Notes under the pieces: generated by a model | Database searches by the model: none | Told to the model about the DNA's origin: nothing | The model's input: only the letters and a program-made list of their open reading frames with translations | Shown here: one piece after another, positions 10,986-21,524 of the stretch | Position numbering within the stretch: position 1 is the first letter of the stretch | How the letters are laid out: the number at the start of each line of letters is the position of its first letter | Program-made: the position numbers and the translations under genes | From: Gnetum montanum | Lineage: Eukaryota; Streptophyta; Gnetopsida; Gnetales; Gnetaceae | Length of the DNA: 64,000 nt | Direction: 5' to 3' | Assembly (NCBI GenBank): GCA_015680685.1 | Contig: MNCI01022064.1 | Span: forward strand, 20,354-84,353

Positions 10986-12640
10986 CAATATTAGTCAAAA
11001 AGTTTTGCAAGCATATAAAGAAATGAGAATAGGATAGTATTTTTATGATTGGTAGGGCTACCTATAGTTGCCTTAAGGGTAAGACAACCTCTTGGGTGCT
11101 TGCCTTTTGGTGAACTTTGAGTTTAAGGCATAAATCCAAACTTCTAAAGATGTGAAAGAATTGGACAATATCCATTGGGATCCTCATATTGACACACATC
11201 ATATCCTTCATCATTTAAATTAGAGTATGCAACCTCTTCTATTGTAGCTAATTTTTTATTTTGTTAGTAGTAGTCTTTTTCTAGATTTTTTTCTTTCTTT
11301 TATTCTTGTCTCTAGCTTTACCTTGCTATGGTTTTTCCTCTATAGTTTTCAATGTTTTTTGTTCAAACTTTTTATCAATTGAGTCCTACATTTTGTCAAC
11401 TTTAACCAAAATTTCAATTACTAAATTTTGGATTAGTAAGGCTTTCCTTTGAACCACCTCTTCTAATGATGCCTCAACTTTTGGTTTACAAAATGAACCT
11501 GCTTTTTAGGGAGAAATATCTCTATTGTACTCCTTAGAGCTCTCTCTCTTCTTTAGTTATCAAGCCACTTTTACTTCCTAATCAGTTAATCTCTAAAAAT
11601 GATGGGCTCTCATATTTGAAAGTCTTCCTTGAGCATAGACTTCAAGAGTTTCCCTTGTCTTATTTTAGAGTCCATCTATAATATGTTGTAGTTGTTTTCT
11701 TTTAGAGAAGTCATAACCTAGGCATTAGTGTAATAGTGAGTAATACCTACCCAAGGTTTCATCAAAGGACTTATGATTTCCTTACCTCCATTCTTGAATC
11801 TACTTCCTTAAATTGGACACCCTAGAGTACATTTGATATTTCTCATTAAATATTTTCAACATCATACTCCACATTTTAATGAATTTTGGTTCCAAGAATG
11901 AATACCAATATTCCACTTCCTTGATGAGTATCCTAGAAAATAATTTTAGCTTTTTCCACTTATTCTCTACATTTTTCAAGGCACAAACATCTTAAAAGGC
12001 TTGTAGATGATGTTGCAAATCAATATTGTAGCCCCCCTTGAATGTAGGAATTTTGTTCATGTCTAGTTAATTTATTCAACTATTCCTTTGATGTCTAGTA
12101 AGAATGTAGGCTATCTTCCTAATGTTAATCATGTTGTGAGTAGTAAGCAAGTGTTCATCATACTTATCTCTATCCTCATTGTCTCTTTTATGACCATGCC
12201 CCCTTCTATGGTGCCTGCTGTCTTCTTTCAACTCTATGCCCTATTGTTTGGTTACGTATTTCATATCTTCTTTCATCCTTATGATGATCTCTCTAATCAT
12301 CTCTAGTAAGTCATTTGCCATTACCCCTTCTTTCTTAGTTACATTTAGCTTCATCAGAGCTAGATGAGGATGAGGATGAGGAAGATGGAGAACTAGGATA
12401 GTTGTGCTAGCTTACTCTCCTTTCATGATCCCTTTAGTCATCTTGACCTAACCTACTAGAAGACCTAGGCCTAGAGGTCTTTCTTGTATTGGGTTCAATC
12501 CTTCCTTTTCCTTGGTTGCTAGCCAAGATTAAATGTAATCATGAATTTATCATGTCATATGTAGTAGAAATTGAATAATTTGATGATGAGATTTGTATCA
12601 TTAATAATTAGTATCCTCCTTCTCATATTGTGATCTTAGT
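10986..12640 (-). pseudogene. gag remnant of Gypsy element D, copy A, left part
   Basis: On the minus strand this encodes a decayed retrotransposon gag matching the gags of elements 1 and 3. Motifs include DMNKIPTFKGGYN, LKLFSRILIKEVEYWY and KRKQLQHIIDGL, with many stops. After gag comes a counterpart of the CDIYQYDHPMGCFP segment of element 1, then the copy is truncated near 10986 with no protease, RT or integrase. The same truncated element lies at 60986-63108, so insertion and truncation predate the unit duplication. Its other end continues at 25549 because element 1 has inserted at 12640. Confidence 0.65.
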
Positions 12641-13558
12641 TGATGAGCGTCAAAGTGTTACATCAACAAGCCCCCATTTACATGGTGTCACCTCATCGAT
12701 GGGGCCATGTTAGACATGGTGTTTGCTACATCTACAGGGTCTTGTTGATGCAACCCTATAATAAAAACTATAAATATGAGCTCACAACCATGTTTATATG
12801 ATCATCTTGTCATAGTAGTAGCAGAGCTCTTGCAATTTTACCATTTTAAAGTTATAATTTCTTTCTAAGTGCCCACAGCAAGAGTCAAAAAGTGTATGGA
12901 TCTTTATTTGAGCACTATTATACCTGAATCACACCAATGTGTATGATAATAAAGATGATCCTTTTGATCAAACCTTGCAGTACTTAGAATAGATTAATGA
13001 TTTATTTATGCATTCATTATTTCCATTAAATATGCAATTAATTAAGCTAAATTAGACTTTAAGTGATTAGTTTATTATTTAAGCTAAATAGATTGAACAC
13101 ATAAGTACGAATACTTTGAATGTAAACATGTATTCACTTAGTAATCCCAGCAGCATTATTGCTTGGTGCACCCAGTAGCGTAGCGCTTGGTAACCCAGTA
13201 GTGGATACATGGATTCAGGACATGTATAGAAAGTGGGATTGGATGCTTATGTTAGGACTAGTTAGAAATTAGTTATGTAGTTAAATTAAAGTAGTTATTA
13301 AATCACTTCATCTCTTTATTTAAACACCAAGGAACATAAAACACAAAATAATAAAAATCATATGCCTTAATTACACTTAACCATACCCTTATGCATCACA
13401 AGTATAATTGGGAAGACAATGAATGACCATTAGCACAAGGTTCACTTCCTAGAAAACTAGTGCACTAGAAACTATAAAGTCCACAGAATCCAACAGGATC
13501 ACGCGTGAACGCTTTGTGATTCGTATGGTTGGGCATAGGGTTACCTTGCTAGTCATGC
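12641..13558 (+). repeat. 5' LTR of element 1
   Basis: It starts TGATGAGCGT. A TATA box TATAAATA lies at 12769-12776, preceded by GC-rich motifs such as catcgatggggcc. The downstream end is decayed (ctagtcatgc where the 3' LTR has gctcatca), so the end is placed just before the PBS. It pairs with 24614-25543. Confidence 0.85.
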
Positions 13559-13578
13559 TTGGTACTATTGCTAGGGAC
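13559..13578 (+). promoter_or_regulatory. primer-binding site of element 1, tRNA-Asp-like
   Basis: The sequence ttggtactattgctaggga is a transition-decayed form of the tggcgccgttgccgggga site typical of Athila/Tat elements. Element 2 has the better-kept version (ttggcaccattgctagga). Confidence 0.65.
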
Positions 13579-13712
13579 TCTTTCTATTGAAATGTGTGCT
13601 ATCTAGGATTAGTGAACACCATTAATATCATTAGATGAACCCCAATTTTAGCATCATTCTCACACATAATAGAATCACATAAGCACACTCATAATTTTAT
13701 TTGTTTTGAAAA

Positions 13713-15450
13713 ATGTCTTCTTCTTTTTATAGGCATGATGATGTCAAACCAAAAGAGTGTAAAGTGGTATATACTCATCCAGATGGGTATGTACCTAACT
13801 TCGTCTTCATCGTACATCAATATGAGCAATTGGGATGGTGTGACATGGCAGGCAACATTATAATGCCTTCCAATCATTTTGTGCCTATGATGCTGCTTCA
13901 AACTCTTAAGAAGTTAGGCGTCCATGATCTTCAAGAAGAGTATGTTATGCATGACTACAACTATCGAGGCTACCATCCCATAAAAATGCAATGTAGGCAA
14001 GATCAACATTAGGAGAAGCATCATGAGGTTATTAAGGGGAAATGGTTTACCAATTCCTTGTTCCTACTAAACCAAGATCATAATGAGGACCCTTCCTCTG
14101 GGGGCTCTTAACATGAAAATTCTCCACACCATGTTACTAATGATGGGGGTGTGCTCAAAATCTACAGTCTACTATCTACAATCCAAGTTCAGCCAAAGAT
14201 GGCAATGTAAGCAGGAGATCAGAAAGCATCAAGATTATTAGAAAATTAATGAACGTGATCATGAAAACTGAAGGGAAATTAGCAGACATCATGGTGGTGG
14301 CAATCATTCTTCCTCTTCACCCTCTTCATCTGCATCCTCTTCTTCCCCTTCTTCTAGTTCTAAAAGACATCATAGAAGAAACAACCATGATGGAGGTGAA
14401 CAACAAGACCATCATGAACAAAGGTGTAACAAAGGACATCATCAACAACAAAGAAATCATGATGATGATAAGCCATTGTTGGAAACTTGAAGCATGCTTA
14501 ATATTGTAGAGGTTGTAAGGATTCCAACTAGGCATGTGAAAGATAGTTAGATCAAGCATTTAGACATGAACAATATCCCAAGATTTGAAGGGGGATATAA
14601 CTCTAATCCATAGACATATTTACAAGCCTTCCATGATTCTTGTGCCTTGCAAAACATTGAAAATGATTGCTATAAACTCAAGCTATTTCCTAAGACACTC
14701 ATCAAAGAGGTAGAAAGCTGGTATCAACCCTTAGAGCCAGAATCCATGCATTAGACGGAGTACCATGCTAGAACTATTTAATGACAAATACCAGACATAC
14801 TCCAAAGTGTCCAATCTGAGAAGGAAAATCCAAGGCTAGAAATAGGGAACACATGAACCCTTGGATGCCACCATGGGAAGATATTATCATCTCTTACTCC
14901 GATGCCCTAGCCATGGTTATTCTCATAGGAAACAACTCTACCATATCATAGATGGGCTCAGAGCAGAAACTAGAAGAACTCTTGGGGTTGATGCCCAAGG
15001 GAAACTATCTGAACTAAGAGCTCATCAGATCTAAAGGCTGATAGAGTAGGTAGCAAAAGAAGAAGGTAAGTTGTGAAAAAGGAAAAGTGTAGATGAATAT
15101 AATAGGGACCCTTCCATCAAGAAAAGGAAGTTTCAATTTTTTGATGAGGAGTCACCACTCAATGAGGTGGTAAACAGGAAAACCTTGCGTATCCAAAAAT
15201 CTATTTTTGACATTTTGGTAAAGGTTGATAAACCATGGGGGTCTTTAGATGAGAAGTTCCAAACCACTATGAAGATTACTAAGGAATCAAAAGAGCAGAA
15301 GAGTGATCATGACCATAGAAAATAGAAAGAAGTTGAATGTGTCTATCAAAGGGATATGGGAAAAGCTACTATAGTAGAAGAAGTTGTGAAAATAAACTCT
15401 GATGATGATGGTGGGTGTGACATTTATCAATATGACCATCCTATGGGATG
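13713..15450 (+). pseudogene. gag pseudogene of element 1
   Basis: The first 99 codons are open from ATG 13713 and encode an N-terminal segment (VYTHPDGYVPNFVF...) also readable in element 2, so this start is favoured. A Ser/His-rich linker follows, then the retrotransposon gag domain at about 14520-15020 with DMNNIPRFEGGYN, LKLFPKTLIKEVESWYQ and RKQLYHIIDGL. A charged segment and the CDIYQYDHPMGCFP motif end the region. Stops and frameshifts make it non-functional. Gag would form the particle shell that packages element RNA. Confidence 0.75.
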
Positions 15451-16640
15451 TTTCCCTGTGGTGTCACACTTACAAGAGTCTAGGGTGTATGTGTTGAATT
15501 CGCAACTAGTAAGGAGGTAAGCACCTAGACAATTGCCTTATTCTCAAGGCAATCTAAGGTAGTTCCACTAGAAAAAATAAGCTTACTATCCAAGTGAAGC
15601 TCCACTACAACCGTATGAGCAATACCAATAGTGGCACCAACCATAGTCATCGGGAATGCCATCACCAAGATAGTAGTACCCTTATAAGCAACCAAACCCA
15701 TATGGGTATTATGTTTAGTAACCCATTTCACCAAAAAGCTCTGGAAGCCATGCCTCATTCCAACATCACTATTATCCTCTAGAGTACCATCAAACTCATT
15801 CACCATCTACTCTAGGGGAGCACCCATATCCATAACATCCTTTGCATCCGTTTGCACACATCCCTTCACCCTCAACCTAGTTAACTCCTACTCCATCCAT
15901 ATAGGATGAAATTCCTCCATAGCCATAGCAACAAAATGCTATGAGGGTTGTACATTTACAACCAGCCTTCCAGCCAAATGGTTCGGACAATCGATCTAGG
16001 AAATGACCATTTTTCTGATCCAACAGTCCTCCCAAACCCTCACAACTTGATGTGGTTGGCCACCTTGTATCTCCAACACCCTCATCCTCTGCATCAAACA
16101 TGCTTAAGAGCCCTTCAAACCAAACGCCACCTCAGATCCATACTATGATGTTAACACATGTTGTTTCCAATTGAATCAAGGCTAGCAACCTTCCCACAAA
16201 AATATTTGATCTAAGAAATCCTCCTATTTACTTATAGATCGTTGGACATGAACCATGTAAGGCTCTTCTTAATTCTAATTCTAGTGTCAATTTCATGTTC
16301 CATGACATGTACAAAGCTTGAAACATACCACTTCTAAAAAGGAGAAACATTCATTTGGAATTAGCAAATTAGTCAATCACTATTCCTTTGGGATTAGTAG
16401 AGGACATTAAGACTAAAATTTGTGGATGGTTCTATCATACCAATTTTCTAGTAATCAAGGTAGAAAACTGCAAAGGTGACTTCTCCATCATTATGGAAAG
16501 GGCTTGGTTAAGCATGATTGATGCAAAACTCGGCATCAGGGACCTCTTGTTAGAAGTATCTAAGAAAAATGAATTTGGATGCCTAGAGAAGAAGCATGTC
16601 CCATGCATTGCATACAGTGATAATAGGTGCAATTGCATGC
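15451..16640 (+). pseudogene. Pro/Tyr/Gln-rich linker and aspartic protease remnant of element 1
   Basis: Bases 15540-16150 encode a low-complexity stretch rich in Pro, Tyr, Ser and Gln, interrupted by stops. A similar stretch ends gag in element 3. A protease-like part follows at about 16190-16560: CKALLNSNSSVNFMF, where the catalytic D-S/T-G would be expected to read LLDSGSSVN-like, then TNFLVIKVENCKGDFSIIM. The active-site Asp appears changed to Asn. The 87-codon open stretch 16388-16651 covers the second half. Confidence 0.6.
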
Positions 16641-17099
16641 AAACAATCTAGTCCATTAAAAGCACATTCATTAAAGCATGCAATCAGTGTGCACATGAAA
16701 TTGATATCCAAAGGTGTCTATACATAATAGCCACAAAACTATAGGGCACCCAGTAACTAACAATTAATTTTGACAGCAACACACTATGCATGGAAACCTC
16801 TGAGAGCCTGACATGTGCTTATGTCGAAGGCATGGATGAACTTGAGTAAGTTCATCACCAACTCTTTGATGAAAAAGTTGAAGATACTTGTTGGGAAGAG
16901 TTGGTAATCCCTGATCATTTTAAGCTAGAGCCCTTAGAGTTGAAAAATCTACCAGCCAACATGGAGTATGCATTTCTAAATAATGACAAGCTAGTCATAA
17001 TCAATATAAATCTTGCTCCCAAATAAAAAGATAAGTTGTTGAAGGTGGTTAACAAATGGCCTACAACCTTTGCTTGGTCATATCCTGAACTAACTAGAA

Positions 17100-18440
17100 T
17101 CAATCCAAGGATATGTCAACATCGTATCTACACTGACCTAGTGATGAAGCCAAGAAGGTAGCCACAGTAGTGGCTAAACCCCAAGTTGAAGTAGATCATC
17201 AAACAGGAATTCGAACAACTTCTAAAGGTGGGGTTCATCTATCCCATCACAGATAGTGAGTGGGTTAGCCCACTCGTAATTATGCCAAAGAAAATTTGTA
17301 AGTAGTAGGTCTACATTGACTTTAGGCTATTGAATATGACAACATTTAAAGATCATTTTTCATTTTCATTTATGAACTAGGTGTTGGATATCATTTCTGG
17401 GCATTGCTATTATAGATTCTTGGATGGTTATAGTGGCTATAACCAAATCTAGATTACACTGAAAGATTAGGTCAAAACCACATTCAAGAATAACTAGGGG
17501 AATTTTGCATATTGTAAGATGTTGTTCAGTCTATGCAATGCCCCTACAACATTTTAATGTCTGGTCCTTAGTATTTTTCAATAGCAAATTGGTAGCAATG
17601 TAGAAGCCTTTATGGATGACTTCTCTACCTATGGGGCTACATTTGAGTATGCCCTAGATCACCTTGAGTAGGTATTGAAAAGATGTGTATAAATAAACCT
17701 TAGGCTCAATTGGTAGAAAAGCCATTTAATGGTCTAGGAAGGCATAGTACTCAACCATAGAATTACTCAGGCAAGGATTGAAATAAACTCAAAAAAGATA
17801 AGGGTCATCAAAGAAATCACATGCCAACCAAAGATAGTTAAAGACATCTAATCATTCCTTGGACACACTAGCTATTACTAGTGGTTTATAAATAATTTCT
17901 CTAAGATCAAAAAGTCGTTGGTTGAGCTTACAAACAAAGATGCTCCATTTGTCTAGACCAAGGAGTGTGAACATGTATTTCAACAGTTAAAGGAAAAGCT
18001 CATAGAAACTCCAATTCTACAGGCACCAAACTAGTCTAGACCATTTTATACAATGACAGATGCATGTAACTATGCCTTGGAAGTTGTGCTTATGCAACTA
18101 GATGATAATAAATGTCCATATTACATCCACTACATAAGCTGAAGCATTGTGGGTGCATAGTTAAATTATACCACAACTAAAAAAGAACTAATGGCAGTGG
18201 TGTATGCTCTCGAAAACTTTTAGCATTATGTACTTGGCTATAAAGTGTTTGTGCACATAGATCACAGTGCCATCTACTTCCTAATAAATAAGCCAATGAT
18301 GAGCCTCCCAATCATATGGTGGCTTGTGATCTTGCAGAAATTTGATCTCACAATGGTACATTGAAAAAAAGCTAAGATGTGATTGCTAACCACTCCTCTT
18401 GATTAAGATGGGGTAGTAAAGAGGAGGAGAGTTTGCTCTT
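17100..18440 (+). pseudogene. reverse transcriptase and RNase H pseudogene of element 1
   Basis: Recognisable motifs in order are: SEWVSPLVIMPKK, VYIDFRLLNMTTFKDHF, RFLDGYSGYNQI, the catalytic AFMDDFSTYG near 17607-17630, SFLGHTSYY, and RNase H motifs including KKELMAVVYALENF and ILQKFDLTMV. FKDHF..FM is typical of Athila/Tat Gypsy RT. More than twenty in-frame stops occur, about four in five being TAG. The catalytic DD pair survives although the enzyme cannot be made. Confidence 0.85.
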
Positions 18441-18599
18441 TGATCAATTTCTAGATGAACTTCTCTTTATAGAATGAATAAATGACCAAGTGCCAGTTGA
18501 ATTAAAATGGTATGATGGCATCCTCACTTACCTTCTCACTTATTAGATGCCATAAGATCTAGACCATACGAAGAAATAATAGTTTTTTCATCAGGTAAA

Positions 18600-19760
18600 G
18601 TACTTCATGGAAATCAATGGACATCTTTACAAGGTGTGTGTCAATGGCTTAGTTCATTGGTGTGTCCCTGATGCGAATCAATTATGTGTTCTCCAGGATG
18701 CTCACGAAGGCCCTTGCAGAGGCCACTATGTAGGGAGATGCATAGTCATAAAAATCCTGATGGCAAGATACTACTAGCCTACAATATTTAGGGATGCCCA
18801 CCAATTTTTTTGATCTTGTGAATGTTTTCAAAGAGATGATGAGATGACCACTTGAATGGAGGGTCCTCAATAGTGGATTCAACCACTAGAGCCCTTTGAC
18901 ATATGGGGCATAGACTTCATGGGTTCCATCACATCCATGTCTAATAAAAAATCATATATCATTGTAGCAGTCAACTACTACACCAAATGGGTAGAAGCAG
19001 TAGCCATCATCAACTGTACATCATCCACTATTGCTTGATTTGTATAAAAAAAATGTTGTAAATAGGTTTGGGGTGCCACGTGCACTAATTTCTAATAATG
19101 GAACCCATTTTACAGGTGCTACTTTTGAAAAGTTGATGCAACGCTTGGGGGTTAAACATAAATTAACAACACCCTATCACCTCCAAGCCAACGGTCAAGT
19201 TGAGGTAACTAACCAAGAGATTGGAAAGATTCTAACAAAAACCATAAGCAAATATAGGAGAGATTATAGCACAAAACTCAATGATGCCCTTTAGGCCTAT
19301 TGCTCAACATGGAAACTCCCTATTGGCTACTCTCCTTATGAGTTAGTGTACAAAAAACTTTCAATGCTCCCAATTCAATCCAAGATCCATACACTCTTAA
19401 TAGCCTATGATTTGAATCTTGACCTAAGTATAGCATAAAAAGAAAGATTGATCAACATCAATGTGCTAGATGAAAATTGATTAGTGGCTGTAACTTTGAA
19501 TGAAGTTCACAAGGCATTCAGCAAACAACAACATAACCTTAGAATTCAAAAAGTAAAATTTCAACCTAGATATAAGGTTCTCTACTGGAACCCCACACAT
19601 GTACCCCAAAAAATAAAGTTTCAAACATTGTGAGAGGAACCTTATATAATTGATGAAATATTTCCTTCTAGGGCCATGACCACATACAAACATAAGAGTC
19701 CAAATAAAAGGTAGTTGGTTAACATCTAACAAGTAAAGCTTTTTCATGAGCCTAAGTAAG
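18600..19760 (+). pseudogene. integrase pseudogene of element 1
   Basis: The zinc-binding part (HEGPCRGHYVGR, then CECFQRD) lies at about 18700-18840. The core starts WGIDFMGSITSMSN near 18905. The 87-codon open stretch 19031-19294 carries FGVPRALISNNGTHFTG and the glutamate segment GQVEVTNQEIGKIL. The second catalytic Asp, normally in the ISDNG motif, is Asn here. The C-terminal part continues (YSPYELVY, KFQPRYKVLYW) to about 19760. Confidence 0.8.
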
Positions 19761-21045
19761 GCAATGCAAAAAATACCTCAATGAATGGACAACCACACTT
19801 AATTTTTTGAATCTCCTCCTTCTAACTCAGTCATGGGGGAGATGGCCATCCATGCTAATGATCCATATGTCTCTTCCTTTTTTCTATTTTTCTTGTTTTC
19901 CACAATTTTGATTTTCTAAGTTATTTATTTTACAACTTTTTGATTTTCAAAATTTTTCCTATTTTTATACCATTTTTTGATTTACACCATTGTTAGTATG
20001 TTTGAATCTTTCTTGAATATTTTACACTTTTTTATATATATTACTTTGTTTTATTTGAATGTGACTTTTAAATTTTTGCTAATAAATATGCTTTGTGCTA
20101 ATAGGACACAATGGTGTTGTAGCTACTACTAATGATGATTTTCACTTAATGTTTTGTTTGCTAATGTCTGGTTTCTATTTTTGAATTTTTATACCAATGG
20201 CTAAGTCATGGTTTCTTTTTCATGGAACAGTGAGTCCACACCATTCATCCATTCAAAAACTCTATGGTTTCCCTTGTTTTAGAAATTTGATGTCCCTTTC
20301 ATTAAATAAACTTTTAATAAATTGGTGACCTTGGTAGTTTCCAAAATTGGGAAGGATTCAAAGGTTTGTGCAGGGTGTGACTTCAAGGGAACTCAATACT
20401 CTTTGTACTCTTCTACTTATTTGGGTGCTTGAGTGTTGTTAGAGACTTCTTACTGTTCCATGTCAACCACTAGAAAGAAGTCAAATAAAGTCATTACATG
20501 GTGTGGTTCCCATCTAAAAAGATGGAAAAAGAAAAAAAATAAAATTAAAATTAAAAAAATCCAAACATGATGAAAATTCAAAGCACATCCTTTAGAAAAA
20601 TAAAGGGGCTACAAGCACTAGTTATGGGACTAGAAAGACATGTTGCATGCAAGTCCCCTCTAACTAAGGCCCTCTCTCACTTCCTACTTCTCCAGCAAAC
20701 TATGTGCTTCTTAGGCATCAAACTATGTTAGTTAGGTTCATTAAGCACATAGTTAGTTATTGTACATCCATCTTATGCATCAAACTATGTGCTTCTTTAC
20801 ATATTTTGTTCAATAAATGCATTCTCTATTGAATTTTTCAATTTTTGAGCTTTCAAGAAGCCTCTTCAATGATTTTCTCATATTCTTGGCTTTTCTAGGA
20901 CTCCATGGTTGAAAAATTCCTTATACTTTTTAAGATATTCAAATTTGAAATTTTATCAGATGGGCTCCGTATACGGGGCCATATCGATGGAGCAAACCCA
21001 TATACAAGGCTCCGCATGTGGGGCCCCATCAACATAGTAGAAAAA

Positions 21046-21091
<46 letters not shown>

Positions 21092-21524
21092 AATCCCACT
21101 TGGAAATTTTTACATTTTCTCATAAATGCCAAGGGATTTTTTCAAATTTTAAGAGCCCAGAACATTCCAAAGCCCATAACTTCCTAACTGTTTATCTAAA
21201 TCACTAAGTTCTTTGACCTTGCAACTACTAGAGGTAAGCTCTTTATCATAGGGGCCATAAATGTGCCATTTTTTATAGAAATTTTTTTGCCATTTTTCTA
21301 ACTTCCACAACAATTTAACTAAGAAATCAACTATTAAACACTAAATTACAAGAGCTAAATCCTTCGAACAAGATCTAGTGACATTTACAATAAATAATTA
21401 ATAAAATAATTAATCTACCATGGTCCAACCTTAGCCAAAGTGTAACTAATTAATGAGAGAAGGTATTCAAAACTTTAAACTTACACATTATATCTACTAA
21501 TCCATAGATGTGTTATGACTGCAA
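19761..21524 (+). promoter_or_regulatory. non-coding region between pol and third ORF of element 1
   Basis: No ORF is seen here. A purine tract tcatgggggaga (19831-19842) resembles the 3' polypurine tract and is followed by T-rich DNA. Near 20963-21040 are GC-rich motifs: a decayed palindrome around ccgtatacgg and tgtggggccccatcaacata, which resemble motifs upstream of the LTR TATA box. A (TG)n run at 21048-21090 occupies the place where element 2 has a TATA box. Colinear regions exist in elements 2 (39619-41770) and 3 (30174-31785). An internal promoter for the third ORF is inferred. Confidence 0.5.
21048..21090. repeat. (TG)n microsatellite
   Basis: An uninterrupted TG/GT dinucleotide run of about 43 bp follows aaaaatag. 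In element 2 the matching position reads aaaaattctatataaat. Confidence 0.95.
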
